A stretch of DNA of 64,000 bases from Torreya grandis. Taxonomy: Eukaryota > Streptophyta > Pinopsida > Cupressales > Taxaceae. Below the pieces are notes generated by a model that saw only the letters and a program-made list of their open reading frames with translations, was not told the DNA's origin and ran no database searches. Location of the stretch: contig JARHVA010002425.1 in NCBI GenBank assembly GCA_037957365.1, forward strand, positions 194,001-258,000, given 5' to 3'. The position numbers and the translations under genes are program-made. This document shows positions 54,090 through 64,000 of this stretch, one piece after another; position 1 is the first letter of the stretch, and each line of letters opens with the position of its first letter.

Positions 54090-57000
54090 ATCCTCCAAAA
54101 ATTCTAGCCCCTTTTGCTCGAGTTCCTTCTTCAACCCATCCTAATGGGACAATGTGTCGAGGACTTTGGTAGTTATTTTCTCAATGGCCTCTTCTGATTC
54201 TTTCAATTCCTCAAGGTAAGTTGGAATTTTAGTCTTTTTCATTTGTTCATCTAGGGTTGCATTGGCTTCTTTCTAGATGTCTTCTAATTCGAAGACCTCC
54301 TTATCAATCTATCCTTAGAGTATGGCAAAACTTGCATTTATTTGTTGATGATGGTTATTAATGGCATCTTCCATAATTTTAACATCCTTGAATGCTTTCA
54401 CATGCTTGATGTTGTCTTTTATTAAAAGGGTAGCATCAGTTGCTTGCTACCTCAAGACCTCCTCATCATGGAGTCAAGCCTCCAATACTTTATTCAAGCA
54501 TGCTAGGTGTGCAAAAATGCCATCTAAAATAGGGATGACTTACTCGAATCTCTTTAAGGTGCTCTTACAAATATCTGCCAACATGGTGAACTGTTCAATC
54601 ATCTCTTTCCCCTCATCTCTTGGTTCAGGGCACTCCTTGTGTTTCTTGAGCAAAAGTTCCACCATGCTCTCTAATTTCCCAATGGCATCCCTGTCTAGTG
54701 GTACACCATATGCAAGTGTTGGTTCTTATTTCAAAATTGTTTTATAAAGGTTTAAAACCCTTACCTTAGCCTAGATTGCCTTTTTAATTTGTTATTTCTT
54801 GGAGGCCACTTCCTCGGCTAGCACTTGCTTTTCTGTAATCACTTTGTTATACATATCTACAACCCTACCATGTTTGCTTTCCACCATACATGCGTCTGAA
54901 TTTGACAAAAAAATTTGACTCATCATTTGCATGGCTAGTTTAAAAAATGCAACACTTACCATTATTGGAATGAGCCTCTGTGGATCAATTCTCATGAGTT
55001 CTGGCAGTCTTGGAGCATCCAGGCCAAAAAAAATGCAATCTAAAGGAATATCAAATTGGGGCTCCTCATTATACATCTCCTAAGAGAAGGACACTTACTT
55101 CCTTATTTTTGGGGTTACATCCTTAGGGTGAAAGTGCGTTTAAAGATAGAGGTCCTTGTCCTCTATACTAAACTGGTAACATTCACACATAGTGGACAAC
55201 TCTCTCTATTCATAGTCCTCTTCAGCTAGCCCCTTCCCCCTTTTTGCGTCTCATTCAAGCTCATCCTCTTGATGGCTTCTTAATGCCATCTCAATTTCTC
55301 CCATTCTGTCAATATCAATTTGATCACTAGATGGGGCCTCCTATTCTTGGGATGGAGTCTTTTCAGAGGTTGATCTTGAACTATGAATCTCTACTTGAGA
55401 GGGGTCCCATTGAGGCACTCACCTTAGAGGTTGTTATGGTGTTGACCCTGTGGCAGTCCTTGGAGATGGTGGAGGCAAAGGTGGTGATAGAGGTGGAGAA
55501 GGTGAGGTAGTTGGTTGAGGGGATGAAGGGTTTGAGGTAGGTGAGTGGGAAGGAGTGGAATGAGTAGGGGAAGGTGAGGTAGGAGGAGATGATGTGTGAG
55601 GAGGGGATGGATAAGGTGAAGGGTAAGGTGGATATGGATGTAGCACAAAAGGGCAAGAAGTAGTGGGTCTGTAGGGATGCACCTCCATCATCCTCTAGAA
55701 TTTTTATTGGGCCTATTGCCCACTCATACTAACACTCAACTCTAGACACTTCCTTCATGGCTACAGTGCCTGGGGGAGCCTCTCCTTGGGGCCTCTATCT
55801 TTAGGGTACTAGCAGGGGTGTAACATATAAAAAGCCCCTGACCAAGATATCCTTAACCTTGATATCGATTAAGTTAGTTTCCCCCCTCTCCATAAAGGCC
55901 TTCTTTCTCAGATATACATACATCTTTCAAAGGATGTGATGCTCTATGTTGATCCACTCTACCTAGAGAATGATTGGTTGTGCATCATATATTTAGTTGA
56001 TGGAATCGATGAAATATTGAAACTTGAGCTATGCCAAAAGTTTTCCTGAAGGGTTCATGCGAATGCGTGCTAGGGAGTAGTGATGTTTTACAGTGAACTC
56101 TGCTTGGTCTATGACTAGGGGGAAAATATTTTGGAATGTGTCATTCATTCCCAAAAGCTACCTTCATCCCATCAAACCAGTACCTCATCTTCATCTTGTA
56201 AGATGGGGTAATATGTTAGGGGCAAGTGAAGACTTTGAAGCACTCCATGGGGGACCTGTGAGTGAGAGGGTACACCTACTTCAATGAACCTAAGTTGTAG
56301 TCAGGTACCCCAATCTCATAAAAAATTAGCAATAATAGGATTGATCCCTAAGGAAACCTATACTTGGGCATTTTGTACACCTTCTCCACATCCTCAGTTA
56401 TCTTCTGGGCAAAATATAGTGTGCAGTTATACTTTGTTCCCTGAGAGACTTGGTGAGCTATATATAGGTGGGCCATGTCCACCTCCTTCCATCAATCGGT
56501 CCCTCTGACCTTGGTAGAAATGATCCACACTATGAATTTGAGGGTGGGATCCTGTAAGTTCCTTATGTACATTGCATCCCCCTACTTCTAGTACATAAGC
56601 ACCATGGTTGTCTGCTAAATCTCCTCTATATCAGCTAAGTCATCCAGGGCATTCATCTCCAAACACTAAAGTCCTATGACTTTACTGATCCTTTCTTTGG
56701 TGATCTTCATGTTAAGCTCTATGAAGTAGATGTAGTCTTCATGGACATGTGAGAGGAAGAACTTAATTGCCTCAATAGGCTTGCCAAAGTACAACAACTC
56801 AAAAAGTTGAAAGAGGCCCACCTTGTCCAACTAGTTCTTGATAAAAAAGTCATAGACCACTTGATTCCTTGTGTTAGTGGTCTAGATTTAGTACTCATTA
56901 TATAATTCTACTTCATTCCCCAGTTGATGATGATTATAGTAAAAATTGTGGTAGTTGACACCTTGGAGACCCAGTTCTCTGTGCACAAAACTGAATCTAG

Positions 57001-57220
57001 GTATTGCATCTCCTCTATCAAAAGAGATGGATGGGGAGATGATGGGGCATTCTGCATCGGTGAGGTCTACACCTGCTTTCCTTTTTTCACCATCTTTGCT
57101 TCTTCTTCTATACTCTCTTTCACTTCTCATTTTGTGCGTTCTCTCAAAACTCTTGCACACTGTACTTATTTTGGTCTCTATTCTTAGTTTCTTGGTGCCT
57201 CCTCCATGATAGGGAACCAA
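54090..57220 (-). pseudogene. Extra ORF after integrase, proline-rich and coiled coil
   Basis: Minus-strand coding pieces run from 57220 down to about 54200 in one general direction. First is a basic segment (57220-56888), then fragments such as RNLQDPTLKFIVWIISTKVR near 56560-56500, a Pro/Ser/Thr-rich tract (55691-55434, almost every second residue Pro), a segment starting MYNEEPQFDIPLDCIFFGLD (55076-54792), and Lys/Glu-rich coiled-coil-like sequence to 54200. Stops are frequent. The position after integrase, in the same orientation as pol, makes it an additional ORF of the gypsy element, in the place where some plant gypsy elements carry an 'env-like' or plant-mobile-domain ORF. I do not recognise a named domain. 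Confidence 0.45.
55424..55691. repeat. Purine-rich minisatellite encoding the Pro-rich tract
   Basis: The plus strand is a run of GGTGAGG, GGAGAAGG and GGGGATGG-like words of 12-18 bp with no fixed period. It explains three overlapping minus frames rich in Pro, Ser or His, of which the Pro/Ser one joins best to the neighbouring frames. Confidence 0.7.
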
Positions 57221-57229
57221 TCTCCTTTG

Positions 57230-58300
57230 CTCACCTCTTCCTCCTTTAGTATGGTTGGAATATTTTTGAGTCTTTTAGCCTTTTTATTCAACTACATTAC
57301 CCTTTGTGGTGATTGAAAGTTTATTCATATCCATCCCACATTTCTGAATGAATACGTGGTGGCAGCCAAACTTACTTTGGCTCTCAAGCTTCAAGCTTCA
57401 ACAATGGTAGACCTGTAACCTAAAACTTCAAAGATCCCTACTCCTATACACCAATACGAACTTAGAAATATCTCTTCTCACCTAAGAAATAACCTTCATG
57501 AATTCACCAACTTTGCAAGCACTCTGGTCTACAAGGAATTTAATTTCATCGATCTTTGGTTCTCTAGTTTGTTGTTCCTACTTAGCACTCAAAAATTAAA
57601 GCAAGGTAAAGTGTTAAATGACTTTAGCAGGCTCATTTATAGGCCCTTTAGGGGATTTTACCTCCATTAATTCCTTCCCTCTCCCTATCACCTTGAGTCA
57701 TTAATGCAAATCTTTTAATTACCTTCGTACTTCAAATCTTGTATTAAGCATTTAGTGCCTTAATAAATTTATCCCATCATTCCATTCACATGCTTATCAT
57801 CATAACTAACCTTGCTACATCAATAAACCATCCTTTCTTTGTGCCCTTCTTGGAAATGGATGACAACTATGTCCCACCTTTTCGATATAGTGGAAGACAG
57901 TTGTCACTCAAATGGTGGGAACCTTTCAAGGTGCTTTTGAAGTGTATTGAGTGACTCATGCACCCTTAATTACTTGCATGCCATAGATGACTCTTACACC
58001 TTTGTTACTTGCACACCTACATGTTTTTCATGCCTAGTTTAACTGATTGTCACATGCATGATGCCTTACCCCACACTAAAAGGGGTTCATAGTCCTCCAT
58101 GAAAACACTAATTACAAAAACTCAAACATTACATTAAAGAAGAAATGTGCACCTCAAGGGCAACACTTTTAATTGTAAGTAGTAATCCATAATATAATGG
58201 CCTTAACTTTTATTTATTACAAGTGTAGTTAATTGAAATCACATTACGATTGAAGCTTACTACCATTATAGTGTCCTGAGAGGAACTGACCATCCATTCA
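57230..58300. other. Spacer between extra ORF and integrase
   Basis: No coding frame recognised on either strand. It lies inside the minus-strand gypsy element, so it may hold the splice or re-initiation region for the extra ORF. Confidence 0.4.
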
Positions 58301-58397
58301 TTTTAACCAACAAGCTTCGATAGGTCGGATGCTATGAACTATGAATGGACCATCCCAATGGATGCAAAGCTTCCTAAGGTGGCACACAAATTTGGAA

Positions 58398-59408
58398 TCA
58401 TATAAAAAAAACTTTCATTCTTGGGGAAAAGACTTTGTTCCTTAGATGGCGATCATGCCATGCTTTTTGTTTGCATTTCTCAACATCTTGGCTCCAATGG
58501 GTGAGAAATCGAGTCTCATCTAGTTTCATCAAATCATCAAGCCAAGATTTCAAAGAGGCTTTATCATCCATGTTTCCCACATTTTCTATCTGGAGAGATG
58601 GTACTAAGAACTACACTAGCATGACTGCTTCCTTTCCATACACTAGGTTGAACGGTGTACTTTTGTTGAGGTGCTTGTATGTAGTTTGATAAGCCCAAAG
58701 TATTACAAATACTCTATTATCCTAAGTAGTCTGACCAACATTATAATTTTTTGTTAAAGTGGTACTAAGGATCTTATTGAAGGCTTCCATAGTTCCATTG
58801 GCCTATGGGTGGTATGGTGTCATCTTATGGTGCGTGATCATGAACTTGACTAATAAGATGTGAATCATCTCATTCAATAAGCGGGTTCCACAATCACTGT
58901 TAAATCTTAGGTGATATTCAAACCATGTTATAATGTTCTCCTAGATGAATTGTGTGGCATTTATTATAGTATAGTCTTTTGTTGGTTCTGCGTCATCCTA
59001 ATGCGTGAGGTAGTGGGTTGTTGTAATAATGTACGAAGAGCCCATTCATCGTCCAATTGGAGTGATAGGCCCCACAAAGTTAATAGCCCATTTTAAAAAT
59101 GATTATTGAGAAGCAGTAGGGCACAATGACATAACAACTCTTCTATTAGGTTTTTTTACGCATTGGTAGACATCACATTACCTAATATAAGCCTTTGCAT
59201 CTTTGAATAAAGTTGGCCACCAGAGTCTAGTGAGCAAGACCTTGCACGTGGTAGCCTCTCCAACATAATGTCTTATGGCAATACCTTCGTGGACTTTTTG
59301 TAACACCTCATAGTGATCATGTTGCATTACATAGTGGTAAAGAACCTTGTCATGATCCATTTTATACAGACTTCTTGCTATGAGCTGATAAGGTGTGGCA
59401 CAGACCAC
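58398..59408 (-). pseudogene. Gypsy integrase, broken
   Basis: Zinc-binding domain in 59408-59178: HEGIAIRHYVGEATT then WWPTLFKDAKAYIR, stop, CDVYQC. The core follows in broken frame: INFVGPITPIGR with the first Asp changed to Asn, SDCGTRLLNEMI with the second Asp, and ANGTMEAFNKIL with the Glu. A C-terminal piece is at 58580-58398 (KQKAWHDRHLRNKVFSPRMK), which corresponds to the 'R..A...HD......F..GD.VL' region. Confidence 0.75.
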
Positions 59409-59639
59409 AAGTTACTTTTTCTCCTATGCTATGAGAGAGTCAGGTGCGCAGATAGTGTAGAGAAATGCTACAATATCCTCCAGCTCTTTAGGTACCCTAG
59501 CAACTCAAAAGAGCTATACATCAAGAAGATCATCTTCTATGGCATGTAGGGGTTCTCCATTTTCAATTTGGGACAAATGATTAGGTCCAAAATTGGTCTT
59601 CTCGAGTTTGACTACTACAAAAAATCAGAATTCTTAGAA

Positions 59640-59980
59640 CAAGACAATCCAACAGCAAATTCTTCCATGTAGTATTGGTTTGTTGACAAGATACTTTAAG
59701 GACTCATGGTCTGTATAGAATGTAAATGGAGTGGCCAAAAGGTACTACCTAAACTTTTGTATAGCATAAACCATAGACAAAGCTTCACGTTTGATGGTGG
59801 TATAGTTCCTTTCAGTCGATGTCAGCTTCTTACTAGTAAAGTAAATTGGGTGATCCAAGTGTCCTTGACCTGGTTGTGCAAGTATCACATCGACTATCAT
59901 TCCAGATGCATCAACGTGGACATGAAAGGGCTTTGTCTAATCAGGGAATTACAAGATAGGAGTAGTAACTATCCTTTCTT
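59640..59980 (-). pseudogene. Gypsy RNase H, catalytic residues kept
   Basis: Minus-strand reading gives KPFHVHVDASGMIVDVILAQ, HPIYFTSKKLTSTERNYTTI, KREALSMVYAIQKFR, stop, FTFYTDHESLKYLVNKP. Asp (VDAS), Glu (REAL) and Asp (TDHES) are all present. Useful as a contrast to the degenerate RNase H at 50.7 kb. Confidence 0.75.
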
Positions 59981-60119
59981 TGAGTGTTTCAAAAGTTGTT
60001 TTGCAAGAATTCATCCATATAAATTGTTCATTATGATTTAAAAGCTCTTTTAGGGGCACTGTAATCTTGGCATAACCCCGAATGAACTTTTGGTAATAGC
60101 TTGTGTGCCTTAGAAAGAT

Positions 60120-60741
60120 TCATACCTCATGTTGAGTCTTGGGCGCTAGCAAATGAAAAATAATGGAGACCTTGGTTGGGTCTATTAGGAGTCCTTCCTT
60201 ACAAATAATATGCCCGAGAAGTACATCAAAAGGTGTCATGAACAAGTACTTCAAATTTAACAAAATTTGCAACACTTGATAATACTCAAGCATGAGTCTT
60301 AGATTGGCACAATGATCCTTAACAAACCCATATAACATCTAGGCATCCAAGTAGACTTGGATGAATTTATGGATAAAATATTTGAAATCCTTAACTGCTA
60401 TCCATGAAAACACTACTAGGGCATTTTTCAACCTGAAGGGCATGATGGTACAGGCAAAAGATCCCCATTTAGTAGTGAAAGTATTTGGATTGGTCTTCCT
60501 TAGCTATTTGGACTTGGTGGTACCCCAAAAACTCATCCATAAAAGAGTATACTTCACAATTGGCAAGACCTTCTAGGATTTTTTTTGTGAAGGGCATTGG
60601 GAAAGTATCTATCACACAGGATGCATTTAAGACATGATAATCCACATAGATACGGATATGCCCATCCTTTTTTATACTAATTACCATGGGACTAACCCAT
60701 TCAGATTTAGTACTGGGAGTAATTACTCCAGTGCATAACAT
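60120..60741 (-). pseudogene. Gypsy reverse transcriptase, broken
   Basis: From 60741: GVITPSTKSEWVSPMVISIK, DGHIRIYVDYHVLNASCVID, CEVYSFMDEFLGYHQVQIAK. In a second frame: WGSFACTIMPFRLKNALVVF and VYLDA followed by a stop, where YLDD should be, so the catalytic motif is lost. The piece 60338-60120 (TPFDVLLGHIICKEGLLIDP) is the 'FLGH.VS..GI..DP' thumb region. Two frameshifts at least. Confidence 0.8.
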
Positions 60742-62175
60742 GATATCAATCCTCTTTCATTCACACTCAGAGGTTGGGGTTCATCCTGTGTGGTCATTTC
60801 TTCATGAGGCGAGCGTCGTCAATTAACTTTAAGTGCATATTTCATAGGGAAGGGTGGATTCCTTTCATTTCACTATAATTATTTGGAAATACATCTTGAT
60901 ACTCTTTCAACAACTCAACAATCTTGGAAATTTCTGTGTCAGTCCAATTGTAGCCATGTTTGGCTCTTGCTCTGTGCCAATGTTACATTGAATAGTTTGA
61001 ATGGGCCTATGATAAGGGTTATCCATTAGAGAACTTATGTCTCAAGTAATTTGTGAACCAATACTTATAAATATGTCTAAATGGTTAGTCAAAGGGTTGA
61101 GTGAAGTAGATTCTTCACCTTCATCGACTTAGAAGATGAGTTTTTGCTTTCCTAGGTGGATCTCTTCACGACGTTCTTCAGTAGGAACTATTGATGGTGT
61201 AAGAACTGATTTGATGGGAGGCTCAATGAATAAATGCAAGGGTTCTTCAGGTTCCTAATGAATATGTCATAGGTGATTTCCAATGGGACTTTGGTCTCCA
61301 ATGATTACTTTTCACATGGCTTGAAGGGTGAGGTGCAAGTCCATCCTCAATGAAGAGTAAGATAACATCGACATCATGTTTTCCTTTAGTAACTACCATA
61401 ACTTGGTACCCATGTGCCTCTCTTCATGAATATACCATGCCCATTCCCATGTTTGTAAAGTCCCATAGAATGCATGCACCCAGAGGTATTTTGGTAAGAA
61501 TGTGTCTTCAGTCCATCATATTGTCTCACAAGCCTCAATGTGAGGTTTAGGTGTTTACACACCATTGTAACTAAGTGTGCCTTTGATTTTATTGTCATGG
61601 TGAAATTTGTGATGTAGAACATCTCACACTTAATTCTAGTACAAAAGGTGCTCTTTATGAGTACGCCACCATCTAGCAGTGGTACCATAAATTTTTTGAT
61701 CTAATGACCTCATCCAATCATTCTCAGTATCATAAAACTCTTCAAGATGCTAGACAAAGTCACGTACCTCCATTTGTCCTTAAAACTATGGGGCTTCATC
61801 AAGTCTTTTCAGTGATGGTCTCGCCAATGGTCCTCTCATTGTTAAACCCATGAGGTGCACAAACTTGTGACATTTAGAAAGCTAGCACGAGATGCTTTTT
61901 CCTATGTTTATGGTGCTACATAATCTTCCAGTGAGATCATAGTCACCATGGGCCCAATAGTTGTAGGCATTACTTGTAGTATCTAAGATAAATTAGTTGT
62001 CTATCTACCAAAGAATACCATTTAGTGTTGGATCATGGTGTTCATCATTATGAGTAGTAACATTGTACAAATTATTGATGTCTTCATTAACATTTATGGG
62101 CTCAATATAAGGAGGTCCTTGGGATTGGTATAAAGGTATTACTATGTATTTATCGATATTCTCAAAGCTAATGTA

Positions 62176-62520
62176 TCAATTTTTAAAGCTCAAATCTGCA
62201 TGGTTCTCGTAGCACCAAAGCCTTCCCAGTAGAGCTGGGTAATCATCATCTTCTGCTAACTCCAAGACCTCAAAATATACTTTGAAAGAAACCCCAAGTA
62301 TGTCAATAGTGGTGTTCTTGAGGACTCTAATAATATGCACTCGAGTCTTATTTGCCATAAATAAGATATGAGGAGAGGGTTGTAGGGCTAGACTAGACAT
62401 TTTTTGCCAAGCATCTTTAGTAATAACATTAACTTCCATACTAATATCAACTAGAATATCTTAGATTACCAATCCATTGATAATAACATTAACCAATATC
62501 TCTCCATCTTCAAGAGAAAA
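62176..62520 (-). pseudogene. Gypsy aspartic protease, broken
   Basis: The frame runs VIINGLVI, stop, DILVDISMEVNVITKDAW, then SPHILFMANKTRV and VLELAEDDDYPALLGRLWCY. The conserved 'LVDGGSS.N.M' appears as LVDISMEVNVI, so the Asp is kept but the DSG/DGG motif is lost. 'Y..LLGR.W' is typical of this region in plant gypsy elements. Confidence 0.7.
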
Positions 62521-62529
62521 GGAACTAAG

Positions 62530-64000
62530 TGTTTCTTGATGTCAGGGATGATTTAAATAGCGATCTTCACTTTGTTGACTTAGGTGAGGGTAGACTTCAC
62601 TTGGTAAATAGGTCTGAATTTTAAGCAAGGCATTGAGCTAGGGAACAATGTTCTCATCCATCATACTTTTGTATAGTTCTTTAAAATTGTCCCGTACCAC
62701 TAGTTGAGGTTTGGCTTCCCTTTGCACTGTGATATGTTGGGTAACATCCTTATCCTTGAGGTATTTGATCTCACCTTGGAGATCTCTCACAAGTTCCACT
62801 GTATCTTGAAGGATGTCCTTTTTTTGTTAAATATTAGGGTACTTCCTTGCTCATGGTTCTTCTCAATGTACTTTTTAAACTAAGTTGGTTGTGGATTGAT
62901 TATGACCCCCACTATGAGTTGTGATATTTATCTATTAAACTATTGTAATTGTTGATCATCTATGCCATTGTGGTTTGTCTATTAAAATCATGTTAGTGCC
63001 CTTTTCATTGCACTCCTTAGTAATGGCTACATATAGATTAGGACACTCTTCCAGTCGATGGCCCTTTTTACAAAATGCATAGATTGGGTACTCTGGGTAA
63101 TCCTTTTGATAGTGATCTAGTGACCCACATTTGTAGCAAGTCCTTGGTGAAAACTAACTGCCACCTCATCCTCATTCTCTCCCTCACCCATAGTAGCCAC
63201 CATTGTCTTGGGTATTGGTGACTAACGTTTGGTATGTGAATATCACTAATCAATCGACAATCATTGGTGTCATGGGTGTAGGCATAAAAAATATTACAAT
63301 ACTCAAACACCTTAGTGTTCATAACCCATTGCAAAAGAGGATAAGAATGGACATCATGTTCCTCATGATAGATCTCACAAATTTATTTGAGTATTGGACA
63401 AATGTTCTTGCATGGGTAGTTATTCCTTATGTGTCCTTTAGTTTCATAGTCGGTACACCAAACACCACATCATGTCTCATGTGCATTATTTGCCATTAAC
63501 TTTTTAAGTTTTGATGCCATGGGTTCTATATGTGCCTCCATAAAGGGACTAATCCTGATATCCATACCTCTAACCACTTCAGCATAGAGGGCAACTTTTA
63601 GAGCCTTACACGCATTAGTGAAGGTTCTTTATGACAGAGTCCATTGAAAAGGTAATAATAATCCTCCCACAAACCATTGTGCATGCTGAGTAGGATTTAT
63701 TTCAAATGATAACTTAGAAAACAAGTTTTTCAATCATGTATCATATTCACATACGTTCTATGCAAGTCCTTGCTTTATGCCCTTCAATGCTGCTATACTT
63801 TATTTTTCACACTCAAGAATGTCAAATCCCTATAAGAAGGGCTGAATTTGTGATACTATTTATGCGTGCACTCAAAAAGCATGGTTTCAAACTACGTAGC
63901 CTTTCATTTAGAAGACATGATACCGCACGTTCTTCAAATCAATTTGCACTTATGGACATGCTCAATTGCATTCTCTACTCCTCGATATTCAGGTAAATGC
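62530..64000 (-). pseudogene. Gypsy gag remnant at the window edge
   Basis: Only the segment 63334-63068 has a recognisable pattern: YCNIFYAYTHDTNDCR, like the Cys/His-rich 'C..C....H....C' element at the end of gag with one Cys lost. The rest of this stretch is too decayed to read; the plus-strand frames at 63203-63499 and 63736-63996 look like shadows. Confidence 0.45.

Larger units (their letters stand above)
58300..64000 (-). mobile_element. Ty3/gypsy element, minus strand, gag-pol part
   Basis: Reading the minus strand from the right edge: gag remnant with a Cys/His motif (63334-63068), protease (about 62500-62176), RT (60741-60120), RNase H (about 59980-59640), integrase (59408-58398). 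The normal gypsy order is intact and there is no additional RNase H, unlike the element at 46-53 kb. The ordinary RNase H here keeps its catalytic acids. Many stops. The 5' LTR lies beyond the window. With the extra ORF and the candidate LTR at 53.1-54.0 kb it would be over 11 kb long. Confidence 0.7.

Overview
The window is nuclear DNA of a land plant with a large, repeat-filled genome. It is AT-rich, its introns are kilobases long, and decayed Ty3/gypsy LTR retrotransposons and LINE-type elements fill the space between exons and around the gene. This texture is most like a gymnosperm, but the sequence alone does not fix the lineage. I find one intact protein-coding gene and no tRNA, rRNA or CRISPR.

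The gene is on the minus strand from 37435 (ATG) to 11472 (stop): seven exons, six introns, 330 codons. It encodes a mitochondrial carrier-family protein whose exons join in frame and match the plant mitochondrial thiamine diphosphate carrier type along their whole length. Introns 1 to 4 are 8953, 4897, 5117 and 5611 bp; introns 5 and 6 are 133 and 260 bp. The 5' flank (37436 to about 37900) is GC-richer and holds a TATA-like box, a 20-codon upstream ORF and three 45-bp direct repeats.

Layout. 1-6300: wrecks of gypsy elements (gag/protease on the minus strand near 2.2-3.3 kb, integrase on the plus strand near 5 kb) and a possible LINE ORF1 tail. 6.6-7.6 kb: tandem repeats. 7764-9307: an ORF1-only LINE-like element with a 16-bp target-site duplication. 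11.5-37.4 kb: the carrier gene. Its intron 1 began as a degenerate 92-bp tandem array, later split by about 6.6 kb of insertions: an LTR element and a second ORF1-only LINE-like element with a 12-bp target-site duplication. 37.9-43.5 kb: intergenic AT-rich DNA with a 284-bp tandem duplication. 44.1-46.3 kb (minus) and 46.3-53.0 kb (plus): two copies of one Tat-like gypsy family in opposite orientation, forming a 2.2-kb inverted repeat. 53.1-64 kb: a different gypsy element on the minus strand (gag-protease-RT-RNase H-integrase) followed by an extra proline-rich ORF and a candidate 3' LTR.

The most interesting observation is in the plus-strand gypsy element at 46-53 kb. A second, complete-looking RNase H domain lies between protease and reverse transcriptase, while the usual RNase H after RT has lost catalytic acidic residues in both copies. 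The two ORF1-only elements, which resemble the 'half-L1' type and carry DUF4283-like domains but no RT, are the next most interesting. All mobile-element genes here are broken by stops and frameshifts; only the carrier gene looks functional.
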